DNA of 39,373 nt from JBJHCA01 sp050485785. Its GTDB lineage: Bacteria > Bacteroidota > Bacteroidia > Chitinophagales > Saprospiraceae. This document shows, one piece after another, positions 9,291 through 17,635 of the stretch. The stretch lies in contig JBJHCA010000023.1 in the NCBI GenBank assembly GCA_050485785.1, forward strand, positions 1-39,373, in the 5' to 3' direction. Numbering within the stretch: the stretch's first letter is position 1; each line of letters opens with the position of its first letter. The notes beneath the pieces are model-generated. The model saw only the letters and a program-made list of their open reading frames with translations, did no database searches and was not told where the DNA came from. A program made the position numbers and the translations under genes.

Positions 9291-10433
9291 CTAAAATGGC
9301 TTGCCAACAGCCTGCTTTGTTAGCCGGTGTAACAAAGCAGGAAATGTGCTCAGCATTACTGATAAAAACCTGTTTTGCGAGGATGTACGGTTGAGTATGA
9401 GACTCTGTAAAAAGATCCCCTTCTTGATCCTGCGCTTCAGGTAGTTTAAACCGTATTGTCTGTACTCCTTTTGCAATTGCTCGTGAGTCCATCCCTCTCC
9501 CATGGCGCGAATCAGCATTGTGCCTAAAATCTCTGCTGAACGAAAGGCCAGGCTCATGCCGTTTCCGGTTAGTGGTGGAATAAAACCCGCAGAATCTCCG
9601 GCAAGTACCCATGGACCATGATCTGTACTATGGTAACCAAACTGAAAATTGGCTGCCGTTACCGGGCCATTCACCTTATTCATCTGCTGCATTACACGCT
9701 TCAGTTCAGGGTTCCCGGCCAGTACATGCCGTTCAAATGCACCGATATCGTTGTGCCATTTTTTGAGGCCGGCTGCATCAGCCATATAACAGAAGCAAAA
9801 CAAATCGTCTTCAATGGCGGACATACCGCAGTAGCCTCCGTCAAACAGGGCAATCCTGATCAGGTCCCGCGGAAAATCCATACGCACATGGTACTTCACG
9901 CCAAAGTACCGTTTTGCGTTTCCGGCCGGCCTGCGTGTACCGAGCAGCCCTGCTACAGCCCTGCCTGCTGAAGCTACAGCATACCTGCACCGGAACTCGC
10001 CTGCACCGGTATTGATGCGAAAAATTTCCTCCACGGGATCTCCTCCGGCTATGCCATACACCTGAGTTCGGGTCAACACCCGGGCACCATTGTTTACCGC
10101 CAGTTTGTACAGGGCATTGTCAAGCTCAAACCGGCTAAGTCCAAAGCCTCCCGGATCCAGTCTACATCGGTGAATGTTGCCGTTCGGGAAAACCGCCTCA
10201 AAAAGAGTTATCCATGAAGAAGAAAACACCTCCGGGTCAAAACCAATACGATGCAGGAAAGGCAGCGATTCAGCTGCTATGTACTCCCCGCAAACCCTGT
10301 GCCGCGGATAATCTTCCTTCTCCGCTACCACAACGTTCACTCCCTGCATGGCCAGCACTGAAGCCAGGGCCAGGCCGGAAAGCCCACCACCGGCAATGAA
10401 CACATCGCAATCCCGTGTCTGATTCTCAGTCAT
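9291..10433 (-). CDS. FAD-dependent oxidoreductase of the geranylgeranyl-reductase/phenol-hydroxylase type
   Basis: A 380-residue flavoprotein. The N-terminal Rossmann motif is DCDVFIAGGGLSGLALA (residues 8-24), with VVAEKE at the ribose-binding end. The second FAD motif is WVLAGDSAGFIPPLTGNGM near residue 280. The family includes geranylgeranyl reductases and aromatic hydroxylases such as SrsC, which acts on type III PKS phenolic lipids in Streptomyces. Its ATG overlaps the methyltransferase stop by an ATGA (10430-10433), so the two are translationally coupled in the type III PKS operon. It probably oxidises or reduces the product of that pathway. It is the last gene of the operon. Confidence 0.85.
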   Translation of the reverse strand: MTENQTRDCDVFIAGGGLSGLALASVLAMQGVNVVVAEKEDYPRHRVCGEYIAAESLPFLHRIGFDPEVFSSSWITLFEAVFPNGNIHRCRLDPGGFGLSRFELDNALYKLAVNNGARVLTRTQVYGIAGGDPVEEIFRINTGAGEFRCRYAVASAGRAVAGLLGTRRPAGNAKRYFGVKYHVRMDFPRDLIRIALFDGGYCGMSAIEDDLFCFCYMADAAGLKKWHNDIGAFERHVLAGNPELKRVMQQMNKVNGPVTAANFQFGYHSTDHGPWVLAGDSAGFIPPLTGNGMSLAFRSAEILGTMLIRAMGEGWTHEQLQKEYRQYGLNYLKRRIKKGIFLQSLILNRTSSQNRFLSVMLSTFPALLHRLTKQAVGKPF

Positions 10434-11146
10434 GACAATGGCCGGTTACAGGGTACGGTAAGCAGGAAGCGGTAAGCCCATGTAGGGCGAATGGTGTAGT
10501 TTTTTATACCGGCCCGGCTGAGTGCATTGTGAAGCTCGGGCAAGGTAAACCCTCGTTGTACCGACAGCGGGGCATCGTGCCGGGTGAACTCCGACTGAGA
10601 GAACAATCGCGTGAGCCACTTGATGGAATAATATGCCAGGGGATGCCGGTGCAGATCGCTCACCACAAATCCGAGGCGGCAATGATGATGGCAGAATCTG
10701 AAAAACTCCACCAGTTCATCCTCATCCAGATGATGGCAAAACAATCCTGCAGTAATGATATCGGGTTCGGGGACAGAATCGGTCAGCCGGCTGTAATCGG
10801 CATGGATCCATTGTACTTGCTGAGCAGATTGCGGAAACTTGCAAGCTGCAAAATCCAGGGCAAAAGCTTCGCGATCCAGCCCCACCAGGTCCACCTTGCC
10901 CGGCAGACGGTGCCGATGCCGGTGGACGTAATCAAGAAAGTCACCCGCACCGCTGCCAATATCTGCGATCACTGCAGTAGCGTGATTCCGGTTCAGCAAT
11001 TTTCTGACCGCTTTGAACATAGGCACATAACCTCCGGTAAACCGGTTGATGAACGTGAGCTCATTCAGGTTAACATGCAGCGCAGCCGGATCGGACTGCG
11101 GCAGATCCATCAGTTCCTTTCGATATGAACGATGCTTCAGGTTCAT
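10430..11146 (-). CDS. SAM-dependent class I methyltransferase of a type III PKS operon
   Basis: A 238-residue methyltransferase. Motif I is VIADIGSGAGDFL, and acidic residues follow at the end of strand 2 (VDLVGLDREA). The N-terminus SYRKELMDLP is typical, from memory, of methyltransferases next to bacterial type III PKS genes. The frame is open to 11206, but the ATG at 11146 is preferred. It overlaps the PKS stop as ATGA, and the extra 20 residues upstream would lie inside the PKS gene and are not family-like. It probably O- or C-methylates the polyketide. It overlaps the downstream FAD gene in the same ATGA manner. Confidence 0.85.
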   Translation of the reverse strand: MNLKHRSYRKELMDLPQSDPAALHVNLNELTFINRFTGGYVPMFKAVRKLLNRNHATAVIADIGSGAGDFLDYVHRHRHRLPGKVDLVGLDREAFALDFAACKFPQSAQQVQWIHADYSRLTDSVPEPDIITAGLFCHHLDEDELVEFFRFCHHHCRLGFVVSDLHRHPLAYYSIKWLTRLFSQSEFTRHDAPLSVQRGFTLPELHNALSRAGIKNYTIRPTWAYRFLLTVPCNRPLS

Positions 11147-12261
11147 TTTCGGCGCAATTTGATCAGCCCTGTTTCCATAGTGAGCCCCGGTCCAAATGCA
11201 GCACAAAGCACCAGCGCTTCCCGCATTCGACTTTGTTCAAAATCGCGCATAATGTCCTTCAGTACAAACATCACCGAGGGAGAGGACATATTACCGTAGT
11301 GTTTCAGTACGGCTACAGAATGCCGCATAGCATCTTCCGGCAACCTGAGCAAAGAAGCCAGAGCGTCAAGAATATTTTTTCCCCCCGGATGTATGGCGTA
11401 ATAATCGATCCTGCTCAGGCTGATTGCATCCTTGTCCGCAGTATTTACGGCATTTGAGGTGTAGATTTTGGATAACATTTTGTTGATCGCTTCCCCTGCT
11501 TTAGCCCTGATCACTGAAGAGACCTCCTGTGAGAGCGTCATTGAAAAACCGTGGTTATCAATAGCCCAGGCCATCAGGTCGCTTTGCCCGGTAACCGCAG
11601 TACTACCACCCAGCCAAACAGCCTCAACCGCTGCTGAAGTATTGGACTGCATTATCCATGCCGCAGCACCATCACCAAACAAAGCCGTGCTCAACAGATC
11701 ATCAATGCGGCCGGTTTGCTGCATGTGGAGTGTGCATATCTCGGCAGCTATTACCAGAACCCGGGCATGAGGATTATCCCGGCCAATAAGATGTCCCAGC
11801 TTTATGGCGTGCATGGCCGCATAGCAGCCCATAAAATTGATGGCAAAGCGGGTTATGTCATCCTTCAGGCCAAGCTTCTGAGCCCAAATTATTTCCAGCC
11901 CGGGTGCAAAGATTCCCGTGCAGCTCACCGCAATAATGTGGGTGATATCTTCCGGCTGTAAGCCGGCTTGTTCAAGGCATAGCTTCCCTGCAGCAAAACC
12001 CAGGTCTGTGGCTTCCCGCTTAATTGATTCAAGGCGTCTTGCCGTGTCGGGTGAAGGTCCGGTATAAAACGGATTCCGTGTTCTGTTGCTGAAATCACCG
12101 GTTACAGAATACTTGGAATCAATAGCAGACTTCTGTACCAGGTATCTGAATTTCCGGTAATCGTCATGGTTTTCCATGAATTGCTCTGCCCATGCTATCA
12201 GTTCCTCTGAAGTGGTTTTATAGCGGGGAACCAGGCTTTGAATATGGGCAATTGACGTCAT
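11143..12261 (-). CDS. Type III polyketide synthase (chalcone/stilbene-synthase fold)
   Basis: A 372-residue homodimer-type ketosynthase that condenses malonyl units on an acyl-CoA starter. The catalytic triad is visible: Cys114 in AVSCTGIFAPGLE, His291 in YYAIHPGGKNILDA and Asn324 in HYGNMSSPSVMFVL. The conserved C-terminal loop is present as AAFGPGL near 354-360. The length is normal. It lies 14 bases after the UbiA prenyltransferase gene and overlaps the methyltransferase by four bases. Enzymes of this kind in bacteria make alkylresorcinols or alkylpyrones from fatty acyl starters, so a lipid product is likely. The starter and cyclisation mode cannot be read from the sequence. Confidence 0.93.
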   Translation of the reverse strand: MTSIAHIQSLVPRYKTTSEELIAWAEQFMENHDDYRKFRYLVQKSAIDSKYSVTGDFSNRTRNPFYTGPSPDTARRLESIKREATDLGFAAGKLCLEQAGLQPEDITHIIAVSCTGIFAPGLEIIWAQKLGLKDDITRFAINFMGCYAAMHAIKLGHLIGRDNPHARVLVIAAEICTLHMQQTGRIDDLLSTALFGDGAAAWIMQSNTSAAVEAVWLGGSTAVTGQSDLMAWAIDNHGFSMTLSQEVSSVIRAKAGEAINKMLSKIYTSNAVNTADKDAISLSRIDYYAIHPGGKNILDALASLLRLPEDAMRHSVAVLKHYGNMSSPSVMFVLKDIMRDFEQSRMREALVLCAAFGPGLTMETGLIKLRRK

Positions 12262-12275
12262 AGAACATTGTTCAG

Positions 12276-13178
12276 TTAAGTGATCAGCAGCCAGATAAAA
12301 AACAAGTTCATGCTTGCTGCACCCAGTATGCTCATTCTCATTGCCTTTGCGTATGTGGCATTACTTTCATCGCGAAGAATTTCGGCAAACCAAGTTGAGA
12401 AAAACACGATAACCGGCAACTGCAAAAGCACAAAAACCATGATATCCGTTACATGGGCATAACTGTGTAAATAGCCAAACAGGATCAGCACAAAAAAGAT
12501 GAGCACAATACCTGAAAAGTACATGGTTCCTCTAATACCCAGTTTCATACTGATAGTTTGCACACCATCTTCGGCATCCTGCCGGTGCTGATAGATCTGA
12601 GTAAGGGGGTAAGAAGACGCTATGAGCAGGGAAGAGATCAAAGCACCGGTCCATTGCAGGCCCGAGAATTCAAGAAAATGTCCTATCCCTGCAGGAGACG
12701 ACATGAGTATTACAAACCAGTATACCGCCGCACCCTGAAAGACAATCACAGTAAAGAATCCGATCAACGGATACTTTTTGAGCCTGATCTTTCGCCAACT
12801 GTATGCTCTGGAAGCCAGTACATAGGCCAGTAATACTGGTCCCGCCGCTGAACTCCACCAGAAAGCCAGCATACATGCTGCCACATCCAAACAAAAAGAT
12901 ATATACAATAACCATCCTGTTGCCGGAGGAGGAACTTTAAGCCCGCCAATACTTTCGGTATCCTGATCCATATAGCTGTTGTAGGCATTACTTGCCGGAT
13001 AGACCATGAGGTGTAACAGTACAAAAGCCAGCGCTACTCCGGTATAGCTTTCAGCCGAAACCCCATGCAGCGCAAACAGAAATACCGGCAAAAGAAAAAA
13101 CGAAAATCCAAAGCGCAAGTGCTTCAATGCGAACACGGTTTGTTGGTGGAATGTATACTGACCTGTATTGAGCTGCAT
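12276..13178 (-). CDS. UbiA-family membrane prenyltransferase
   Basis: A 300-residue polytopic membrane protein. The two Asp-rich motifs that bind the prenyl diphosphate through magnesium are present: NAYNSYMDQD (residues 64-73) and YQHRQDAEDG (about 196-205). Several hydrophobic helices lie between and after them. The frame is open further upstream, to 13454, but the ATG at 13178 is chosen. The sequence before it is not membrane-like and crosses the divergent promoter region, and a perfect TACCTTTG lies just ahead. It is the first gene of the type III PKS operon, so it probably prenylates the aromatic polyketide; a housekeeping quinone role is an alternative. Tetherin helices cannot be assigned by eye. 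Confidence 0.85.
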   Translation of the reverse strand: MQLNTGQYTFHQQTVFALKHLRFGFSFFLLPVFLFALHGVSAESYTGVALAFVLLHLMVYPASNAYNSYMDQDTESIGGLKVPPPATGWLLYISFCLDVAACMLAFWWSSAAGPVLLAYVLASRAYSWRKIRLKKYPLIGFFTVIVFQGAAVYWFVILMSSPAGIGHFLEFSGLQWTGALISSLLIASSYPLTQIYQHRQDAEDGVQTISMKLGIRGTMYFSGIVLIFFVLILFGYLHSYAHVTDIMVFVLLQLPVIVFFSTWFAEILRDESNATYAKAMRMSILGAASMNLFFIWLLIT

Positions 13179-13180
13179 TA

Positions 13181-13188
13181 CAAAGGTA
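13181..13188 (-). promoter_or_regulatory. Promoter -7 element of the UbiA-PKS operon
   Basis: TACCTTTG on the minus strand matches the Bacteroidota TAnnTTTG element exactly. Only two bases separate it from the ATG at 13178. If the element is centred near -7, transcription starts at or within the start codon. No clear -33 TTG is seen at the usual distance. Confidence 0.45.
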
Positions 13189-13345
13189 TATGTCGCGCAA
13201 TTTACATGTTTGTCCGGGATATCGGAAACCATGCCAACAATCTCAGAGCCGCAGATTGAACAAAAAAGGTGAAGATCGCTGTGCAGTGTTTCGGGAAGCC
13301 TGCTTATGCAAGGAAGCCAGTTTTTTTTAAGTCCAGCTAACCGGC

Positions 13346-13353
13346 TATATTTG
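13346..13353 (+). promoter_or_regulatory. Promoter -7 element of the S10 peptidase gene
   Basis: TATATTTG matches TAnnTTTG. It lies 45 bases before the ATG at 13399 and supports that start over the longer frame from 13306, which would begin upstream of the promoter. Confidence 0.5.
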
Positions 13354-13398
13354 AAGTCCTTTTCGAAAAAAATTTCAAAAATCCGAAAACTACGTAGT

Positions 13399-14871
13399 AT
13401 GCAATGGTTTTTATTTACTGCCCTGCTGATTTTCAGTGTATTCGCCAAAAGCACTCTTTACAGTCAGTCATTCGACGAAAAAGTAAGCACCCGCCATACG
13501 GTAAATGCATGGAATACCACCATTGAATATGAAGCCACGGCAGGCTACCTCACTCTGCGTGAAGAAAACGGGGAACCTAGAGCTAATGTATTCTACATTG
13601 CTTACACAGCGGTTAATAGTGATGCCGCCACGCGTCCGATAACCTTTACCTTCAATGGTGGCCCGGGCTCATCGAGTGTGTGGCTTCACATGGGAGGGCT
13701 GGGGCCCAAAAGGGTGGTTATGGACAGCATGGGCAGCCCGCTGAAACCACCTTATTCACTGACTGACAATGAGTATTCATGGCTTGAATTTACCGATCTG
13801 GTATTTATTGATCCGGTTGAGACAGGTTTCAGCAGGCCGGCAGAAGGTATAGATAAAAAGGATTTTAACGGATACACAGAAGACATTGAATCCGTAGGTG
13901 CATTCATCAATTTGTATACGGGCAAACACCATCGCTGGAGCTCACCAAAGTACCTGTGTGGCGAAAGCTATGGAACTACCAGGGCTGCCGGACTTTCGCA
14001 TCACTTGCAAAGCCGTTATGGCATGTATCTCAACGGTTTGGTGATGGTTTCGTCGATCATGAATTTTCAGACTGCCCGTTTTGACCGGGGCAATGACCTG
14101 CCCTATATTTTGTTTTTACCCACATATGCAACTTCGGCCTGGTATCACAACGCCATAGAACGGCAACATGAAACGCTAGAGGATTTTCTGTCTGAAGTGG
14201 AAGCATTTGCACTGGGCGATTATACACTAGCACTGATGCAGGGAGATATGCTGACCACGGAACAACAGCAGGATATTGCCCGGCGCTTATCGGCCTATAC
14301 CGGGCTGTCCGAGGAATATCTGGTGCAAAGTCATTTGCGGATACATATTGGAAGGTTTGTGAAAGAGGTGCTCAGGGACAGGGGAAAGACTATTGGTCGC
14401 CTGGACTCCCGATTTATTGGATACGACTACGATCATGCGGGGGAGCGGTATGACTTTGACCCGAGTCTGGACTATGCCATCATGGGCCCTTACAGTACAA
14501 CGGTAAACCACTATCTGAGGACAGAACTGGGCTGGGATACCCATTTACCGTATGAGATACTTACCGGCAGAGTACATCCCTGGAATTACAGCAATGTTCA
14601 GAACACATATCTCAACGTAGCGGAGGAGTTACGAAAAGCCATGCACCGGAATCACCATCTCAGGGTGCTGATATGTAACGGTTATTATGATCTGGCCACG
14701 CCTTATTTTGCCACAGAATACACCGTGAATACCATGTTTGTGGATCCGTCACTCAAAGGAAACATTGAACAGACCTTTTACGAAGCGGGGCACATGATGT
14801 ACATTCACTTTCCCTCGCTGGTCAAGTTCAGTGAGGATGTACGGGCATGGTACAAGCGGGGCCAGGAATAA
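13399..14871 (+). CDS. Serine carboxypeptidase, peptidase family S10, exported
   Basis: A 490-residue exported peptidase that removes C-terminal residues from peptides. The N-terminus from the chosen ATG is a signal peptide (MQWFLFTALLIFSVFAKS). The oxyanion/substrate motif FTFNGGPGSSSVWLHMGGLGP and the nucleophile Ser190 in CGESYGTTRAAG are classical for S10. The remaining triad residues are Asp at about 431 (NGYYDLATP) and His at about 465 (EAGHMMYIH). A start at 13306 would put a charged 31-residue stretch before the signal peptide, so it is rejected. The gene diverges from the UbiA operon and has its own promoter. Confidence 0.9.
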   Translation: MQWFLFTALLIFSVFAKSTLYSQSFDEKVSTRHTVNAWNTTIEYEATAGYLTLREENGEPRANVFYIAYTAVNSDAATRPITFTFNGGPGSSSVWLHMGGLGPKRVVMDSMGSPLKPPYSLTDNEYSWLEFTDLVFIDPVETGFSRPAEGIDKKDFNGYTEDIESVGAFINLYTGKHHRWSSPKYLCGESYGTTRAAGLSHHLQSRYGMYLNGLVMVSSIMNFQTARFDRGNDLPYILFLPTYATSAWYHNAIERQHETLEDFLSEVEAFALGDYTLALMQGDMLTTEQQQDIARRLSAYTGLSEEYLVQSHLRIHIGRFVKEVLRDRGKTIGRLDSRFIGYDYDHAGERYDFDPSLDYAIMGPYSTTVNHYLRTELGWDTHLPYEILTGRVHPWNYSNVQNTYLNVAEELRKAMHRNHHLRVLICNGYYDLATPYFATEYTVNTMFVDPSLKGNIEQTFYEAGHMMYIHFPSLVKFSEDVRAWYKRGQE

Positions 14872-14890
14872 AAAAGAAACGTCTGACTGA

Positions 14891-15265
14891 TCAGAGTTTC
14901 ACCAATTCAGCATTGATGTTATAGGTGGATACCAGGTCGCTGGTAAACCGGAAATTCCCGCGAGGAATAATGAGAAATAATTTGCTGTTTCTCATCCCTG
15001 CCAGTGTTTCGAGCAATCTCCATTTACTGACGGTTTCCGTAACATCATCGCTTTTAACGGCTACTTCGAAGTAGCATTTTTTCCCGTGCTTATAGCCCGT
15101 AACATCTGGCATAAAGGACACTCCATCCTGTTTCCTCTCCAGGGTAACCGGGTCCTCGTAACCTTCGATTTGGGCTGCCCGGATATTCTCGTACCCGCGC
15201 TGGATGGCATATTCTACGGTTTTCTCAATGTAGGGCAAAATTTCTTCTGAAACCTGTGCTGACAT
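14891..15265 (-). CDS. Conserved hypothetical protein, possible restriction-endonuclease-like fold
   Basis: A 124-residue protein with no signal peptide or membrane segment. I do not recognise the family. The central part, MPDVTG, then KKCYFEVAVKSDD, then KLFLIIPRGN, reads as an alpha/beta core with Asp, Glu and Lys on neighbouring strands. That loosely recalls a PD-(D/E)XK fold, but the spacing EVAVK is not the canonical ExK, so activity is doubtful. It starts 39 bases after the histidine kinase gene ends, on the same strand, and could be co-transcribed with it. It ends 19 bases from the convergent S10 peptidase gene. Confidence 0.6.
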   Translation of the reverse strand: MSAQVSEEILPYIEKTVEYAIQRGYENIRAAQIEGYEDPVTLERKQDGVSFMPDVTGYKHGKKCYFEVAVKSDDVTETVSKWRLLETLAGMRNSKLFLIIPRGNFRFTSDLVSTYNINAELVKL

Positions 15266-15304
15266 ATAAAATAGTGTTTATATTATTAAACCTTATTTAC
15301 CCAA

Positions 15305-16306
15305 CTAATGTTTAATGAGGTTTTGCTTTTTTGGCAAATAAATGGTCACTATCGTTCCCCGTGGATGGTTTTCGCTGATTTCGACTTTACCGCCATGCGA
15401 AGTGGCCACCTGATCTACGATATACAAACCAAGTCCCGTGCCTTTGTGACTTCGGACTTCTTCCGCACCTATGCGGTAAAACTTTTTCAGCACGTTTTTT
15501 CGTTCAGCAGCTATTATTCCCTGCCCTTCATCGGCTACGCTAATGGTGATGTATTTGTGTTGCCCAGCATTGATTTTCAGCACAATATCTTTACCGGGTT
15601 CACTGTACCTAACGGAATTTTCAAGCAGGTTTTCCAAAGCCATTTGCAATGCCATGGGATCAGCCTTCCAGGTGATATTATTGTCGGGAAAAACATGCCT
15701 GAAGCTGAATTCAGGATGCCGAATCCGGTATGATTCCAGTATGCCTTCTGCCCATTCCAGCAAATTGACGGCAGATTTCTTTAAACCGGGGGAAGTTTCC
15801 AACCGGGCAGCCATCAGGATGTTGCTGACCAGTTTCTCGAGGCGAACAGCTTCCTGGTAAGTGGCGGCACCCATGGATTTTACCTGTTCAAAGGGCCATT
15901 CTTTTTTCTGGAGGGTTTCGGCTGCCAGCTGAATAGCCGCCACCGGGGATTTCAGCTCATGGGTAACGGACAGCAGAAAGTTGCTCTGTTGCCGGGCCAA
16001 AACCAGTTCCCTGCGCATACTGCCGTACACAAACCAACCGCCGGCAATAAGTGTGGCCACAAACACCACCGACTCCCCATAGATCATGAACCGCTGCCGT
16101 TTTTGTTTGGCGTTGAGTTCGCTGAGTTGTACCGAAAAATACTCCTGCGGCCACGAAAAATCATCGGCATCCCTGATCAGCAAATTGAGTCGTTCCTGAT
16201 ACAGCTCTTCGCTTTTTCTGAATAACAGCCACCCCCACCACACCGAGGCCAGCAATACGTATATCAGTATAAATACGGGGATGATCTGTTTATTGAACAG
16301 CTTCAT
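15305..16306 (-). CDS. Membrane sensor histidine kinase
   Basis: A 333-residue two-component sensor. Transmembrane helix 1 covers about residues 8-28 and helix 2 about 75-96, enclosing a periplasmic loop of roughly 45 residues, too small for a known sensor domain. HisKA follows with the phospho-acceptor His116 in SVTHELKSP. The HATPase domain shows the N box ENLLENSVRYS, the G1 box DEGQGI and the G2 box GTGLGLYIVD. No response regulator gene is next to it in the window, so it is an orphan here. The downstream neighbour on the same strand is the 124-residue hypothetical gene. The signal is unknown. Confidence 0.9.
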   Translation of the reverse strand: MKLFNKQIIPVFILIYVLLASVWWGWLLFRKSEELYQERLNLLIRDADDFSWPQEYFSVQLSELNAKQKRQRFMIYGESVVFVATLIAGGWFVYGSMRRELVLARQQSNFLLSVTHELKSPVAAIQLAAETLQKKEWPFEQVKSMGAATYQEAVRLEKLVSNILMAARLETSPGLKKSAVNLLEWAEGILESYRIRHPEFSFRHVFPDNNITWKADPMALQMALENLLENSVRYSEPGKDIVLKINAGQHKYITISVADEGQGIIAAERKNVLKKFYRIGAEEVRSHKGTGLGLYIVDQVATSHGGKVEISENHPRGTIVTIYLPKKQNLIKH

Positions 16307-16466
16307 AATCCAGGCTTTTATGCGATTTATAAAAAGTGGTTTTCTTTCCGGTACGTACCGATGAAACAGCGTTGTTCTGATTATGATACATAACTTTTTG
16401 TTGTTTAACCGGGCCGGAGTGTTGGGTGATGAGCAGCATGGTGCAACATTTAGTTTTGGAAACAGT

Positions 16467-16474
16467 TACCTTTG
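16467..16474 (+). promoter_or_regulatory. Promoter -7 element of metF
   Basis: TACCTTTG matches TAnnTTTG 19 bases before the ATG at 16494. The implied leader is only about 15 bases, which leaves no room for a SAM riboswitch. Confidence 0.5.
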
Positions 16475-16493
16475 GGCTTCCAACAATCGCACG

Positions 16494-17450
16494 ATGAAAG
16501 TAACTGAATATTTTGAAAAGTCGAAAGGCAACACCTGCATATCCTTTGAAATACTCCCCCCGCTAAAAGGAGGCAGCATTCAAACCATATTTAACACGCT
16601 TGATCCCCTGATGGAGTTTAAGCCACCATTTGTAGACGTTACCTACCACAGGGAGGACTATGTTTACCAGCAAAGGCCCAGCGGTTTCTATGAGAAAATA
16701 GCCATCCGCAAGCGGCCGGGCACATTGAGTATTTGCTCAGCCATCATGCAACGGTACAAAGTAGATGCCGTACCTCATCTGATTTGCGGGGGGTTTACCC
16801 GGGAGGAAACCGAAAATGCCCTGATTGAGCTCAACTTTCTTGGCATTAACAATGTGCTGGCTATTCGCGGTGATGCGCGAAAATTTGAAGGCCGCTTTAT
16901 TCCTACCGATGGCGGACACGAATACGCCATAGATCTTGTGAAGCAGATCGTAGATATGAATGATGGGAGGTATCTGCACAAAAACATCATTAACGGTGCC
17001 AATACTGACATGTGCATTGGCATAGCCGGATATCCGGAAAAGCACTTTGAAGCCCCCAACGCCGAAGAGGATTTGCGAAGACTAAAGGACAAGATTGATG
17101 CCGGAGCACATTACATAGTGACACAGATGTTTTTCGACAACCGGCATTTTTTCAGGTTTGTAGAACAATGCAGAGAACACGGTATCAACGTACCCATTGT
17201 TCCCGGTCTAAAGCCCATTACGCGGCTTAATCAGTTGAGTTCGCTACCCCGGCTATTCCACACAGAGCTGCCGGCAGAGCTGGTTAAAGCCATTACGGGG
17301 GCAAGCAATGAGGAAGCCCGTCGCCAGGCCGGCATTGAATGGTGTGTAGCCCAGTCGAAAGAACTGAAAGCTCACGGAGTGCCTTGTTTGCATTACTACA
17401 CTATGGGTGACGGTAGTACCATTCATTCCATTGCTTCGGAAGTTGCTTAA
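16494..17450 (+). CDS. metF: Methylenetetrahydrofolate reductase
   Basis: A 318-residue FAD enzyme that reduces 5,10-methylene-THF to 5-methyl-THF for methionine synthesis. Visible family features are SFEILPPLKGG at the N-terminus (the catalytic Glu lies in this FExxPP-type motif), VDVTYHREDY, VPHLICGGFTREE, NVLAIRGDARK, IGIAGYPEKH, FITQ-like YIVTQMFFDN and VPIVPGLKPI. The frame is open from 16383. The ATG at 16494 is preferred because the homologous region begins there, the total matches the usual length, and a promoter element lies inside the upstream part. It stands alone; metH is not in the window. Confidence 0.95.
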   Translation: MKVTEYFEKSKGNTCISFEILPPLKGGSIQTIFNTLDPLMEFKPPFVDVTYHREDYVYQQRPSGFYEKIAIRKRPGTLSICSAIMQRYKVDAVPHLICGGFTREETENALIELNFLGINNVLAIRGDARKFEGRFIPTDGGHEYAIDLVKQIVDMNDGRYLHKNIINGANTDMCIGIAGYPEKHFEAPNAEEDLRRLKDKIDAGAHYIVTQMFFDNRHFFRFVEQCREHGINVPIVPGLKPITRLNQLSSLPRLFHTELPAELVKAITGASNEEARRQAGIEWCVAQSKELKAHGVPCLHYYTMGDGSTIHSIASEVA

Positions 17451-17533
17451 GCATACTGTTTTCGAGAAAGGCTTTGAGGCTTTCCGTGGGTTAACATGTA
17501 ACCAAAGTTACCGGCACCGGGAAGGGCAAGATG

Positions 17534-17541
17534 TATCTTTG
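17534..17541 (+). promoter_or_regulatory. Promoter -7 element upstream of the rhodanese gene
   Basis: TATCTTTG matches TAnnTTTG about 94 bases before the rhodanese ATG. A transcript from here would carry the palindromic element at 17584-17620 in its leader. Confidence 0.45.
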
Positions 17542-17583
17542 CACTGATCGTAGCTATCAGACAAAAAAAGAAGACTGTAAGTG

Positions 17584-17620
17584 CTACATTTCCGCGAAGC
17601 GGAACCACAAAGAGATATTC
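17584..17620 (+). repeat. Dispersed palindromic element, copy A
   Basis: A stem TTCCGC-GAA-GCGGAA is followed by the tail CCACAAAGAGATATTC. It is closely related to the copy at 31726-31762 (opposite strand; 7 differences over 37 bases, several of them paired changes in the stem). More distant relatives lie at 23678 and 28245. It ends 15 bases before the rhodanese start codon. Confidence 0.6.
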
Positions 17621-17635
17621 TAAAAAATTAAAGTG

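Noticed and set aside
9253..9612. 119-codon minus-strand frame overlapping the FAD oxidoreductase
   Set aside because: It is a shadow in another frame of the oxidoreductase, with no recognisable domain or start context.
16307..16493. Possible SAM riboswitch before metF
   Set aside because: The promoter element leaves a leader of only about 15 bases, and no riboswitch-like helices are evident.
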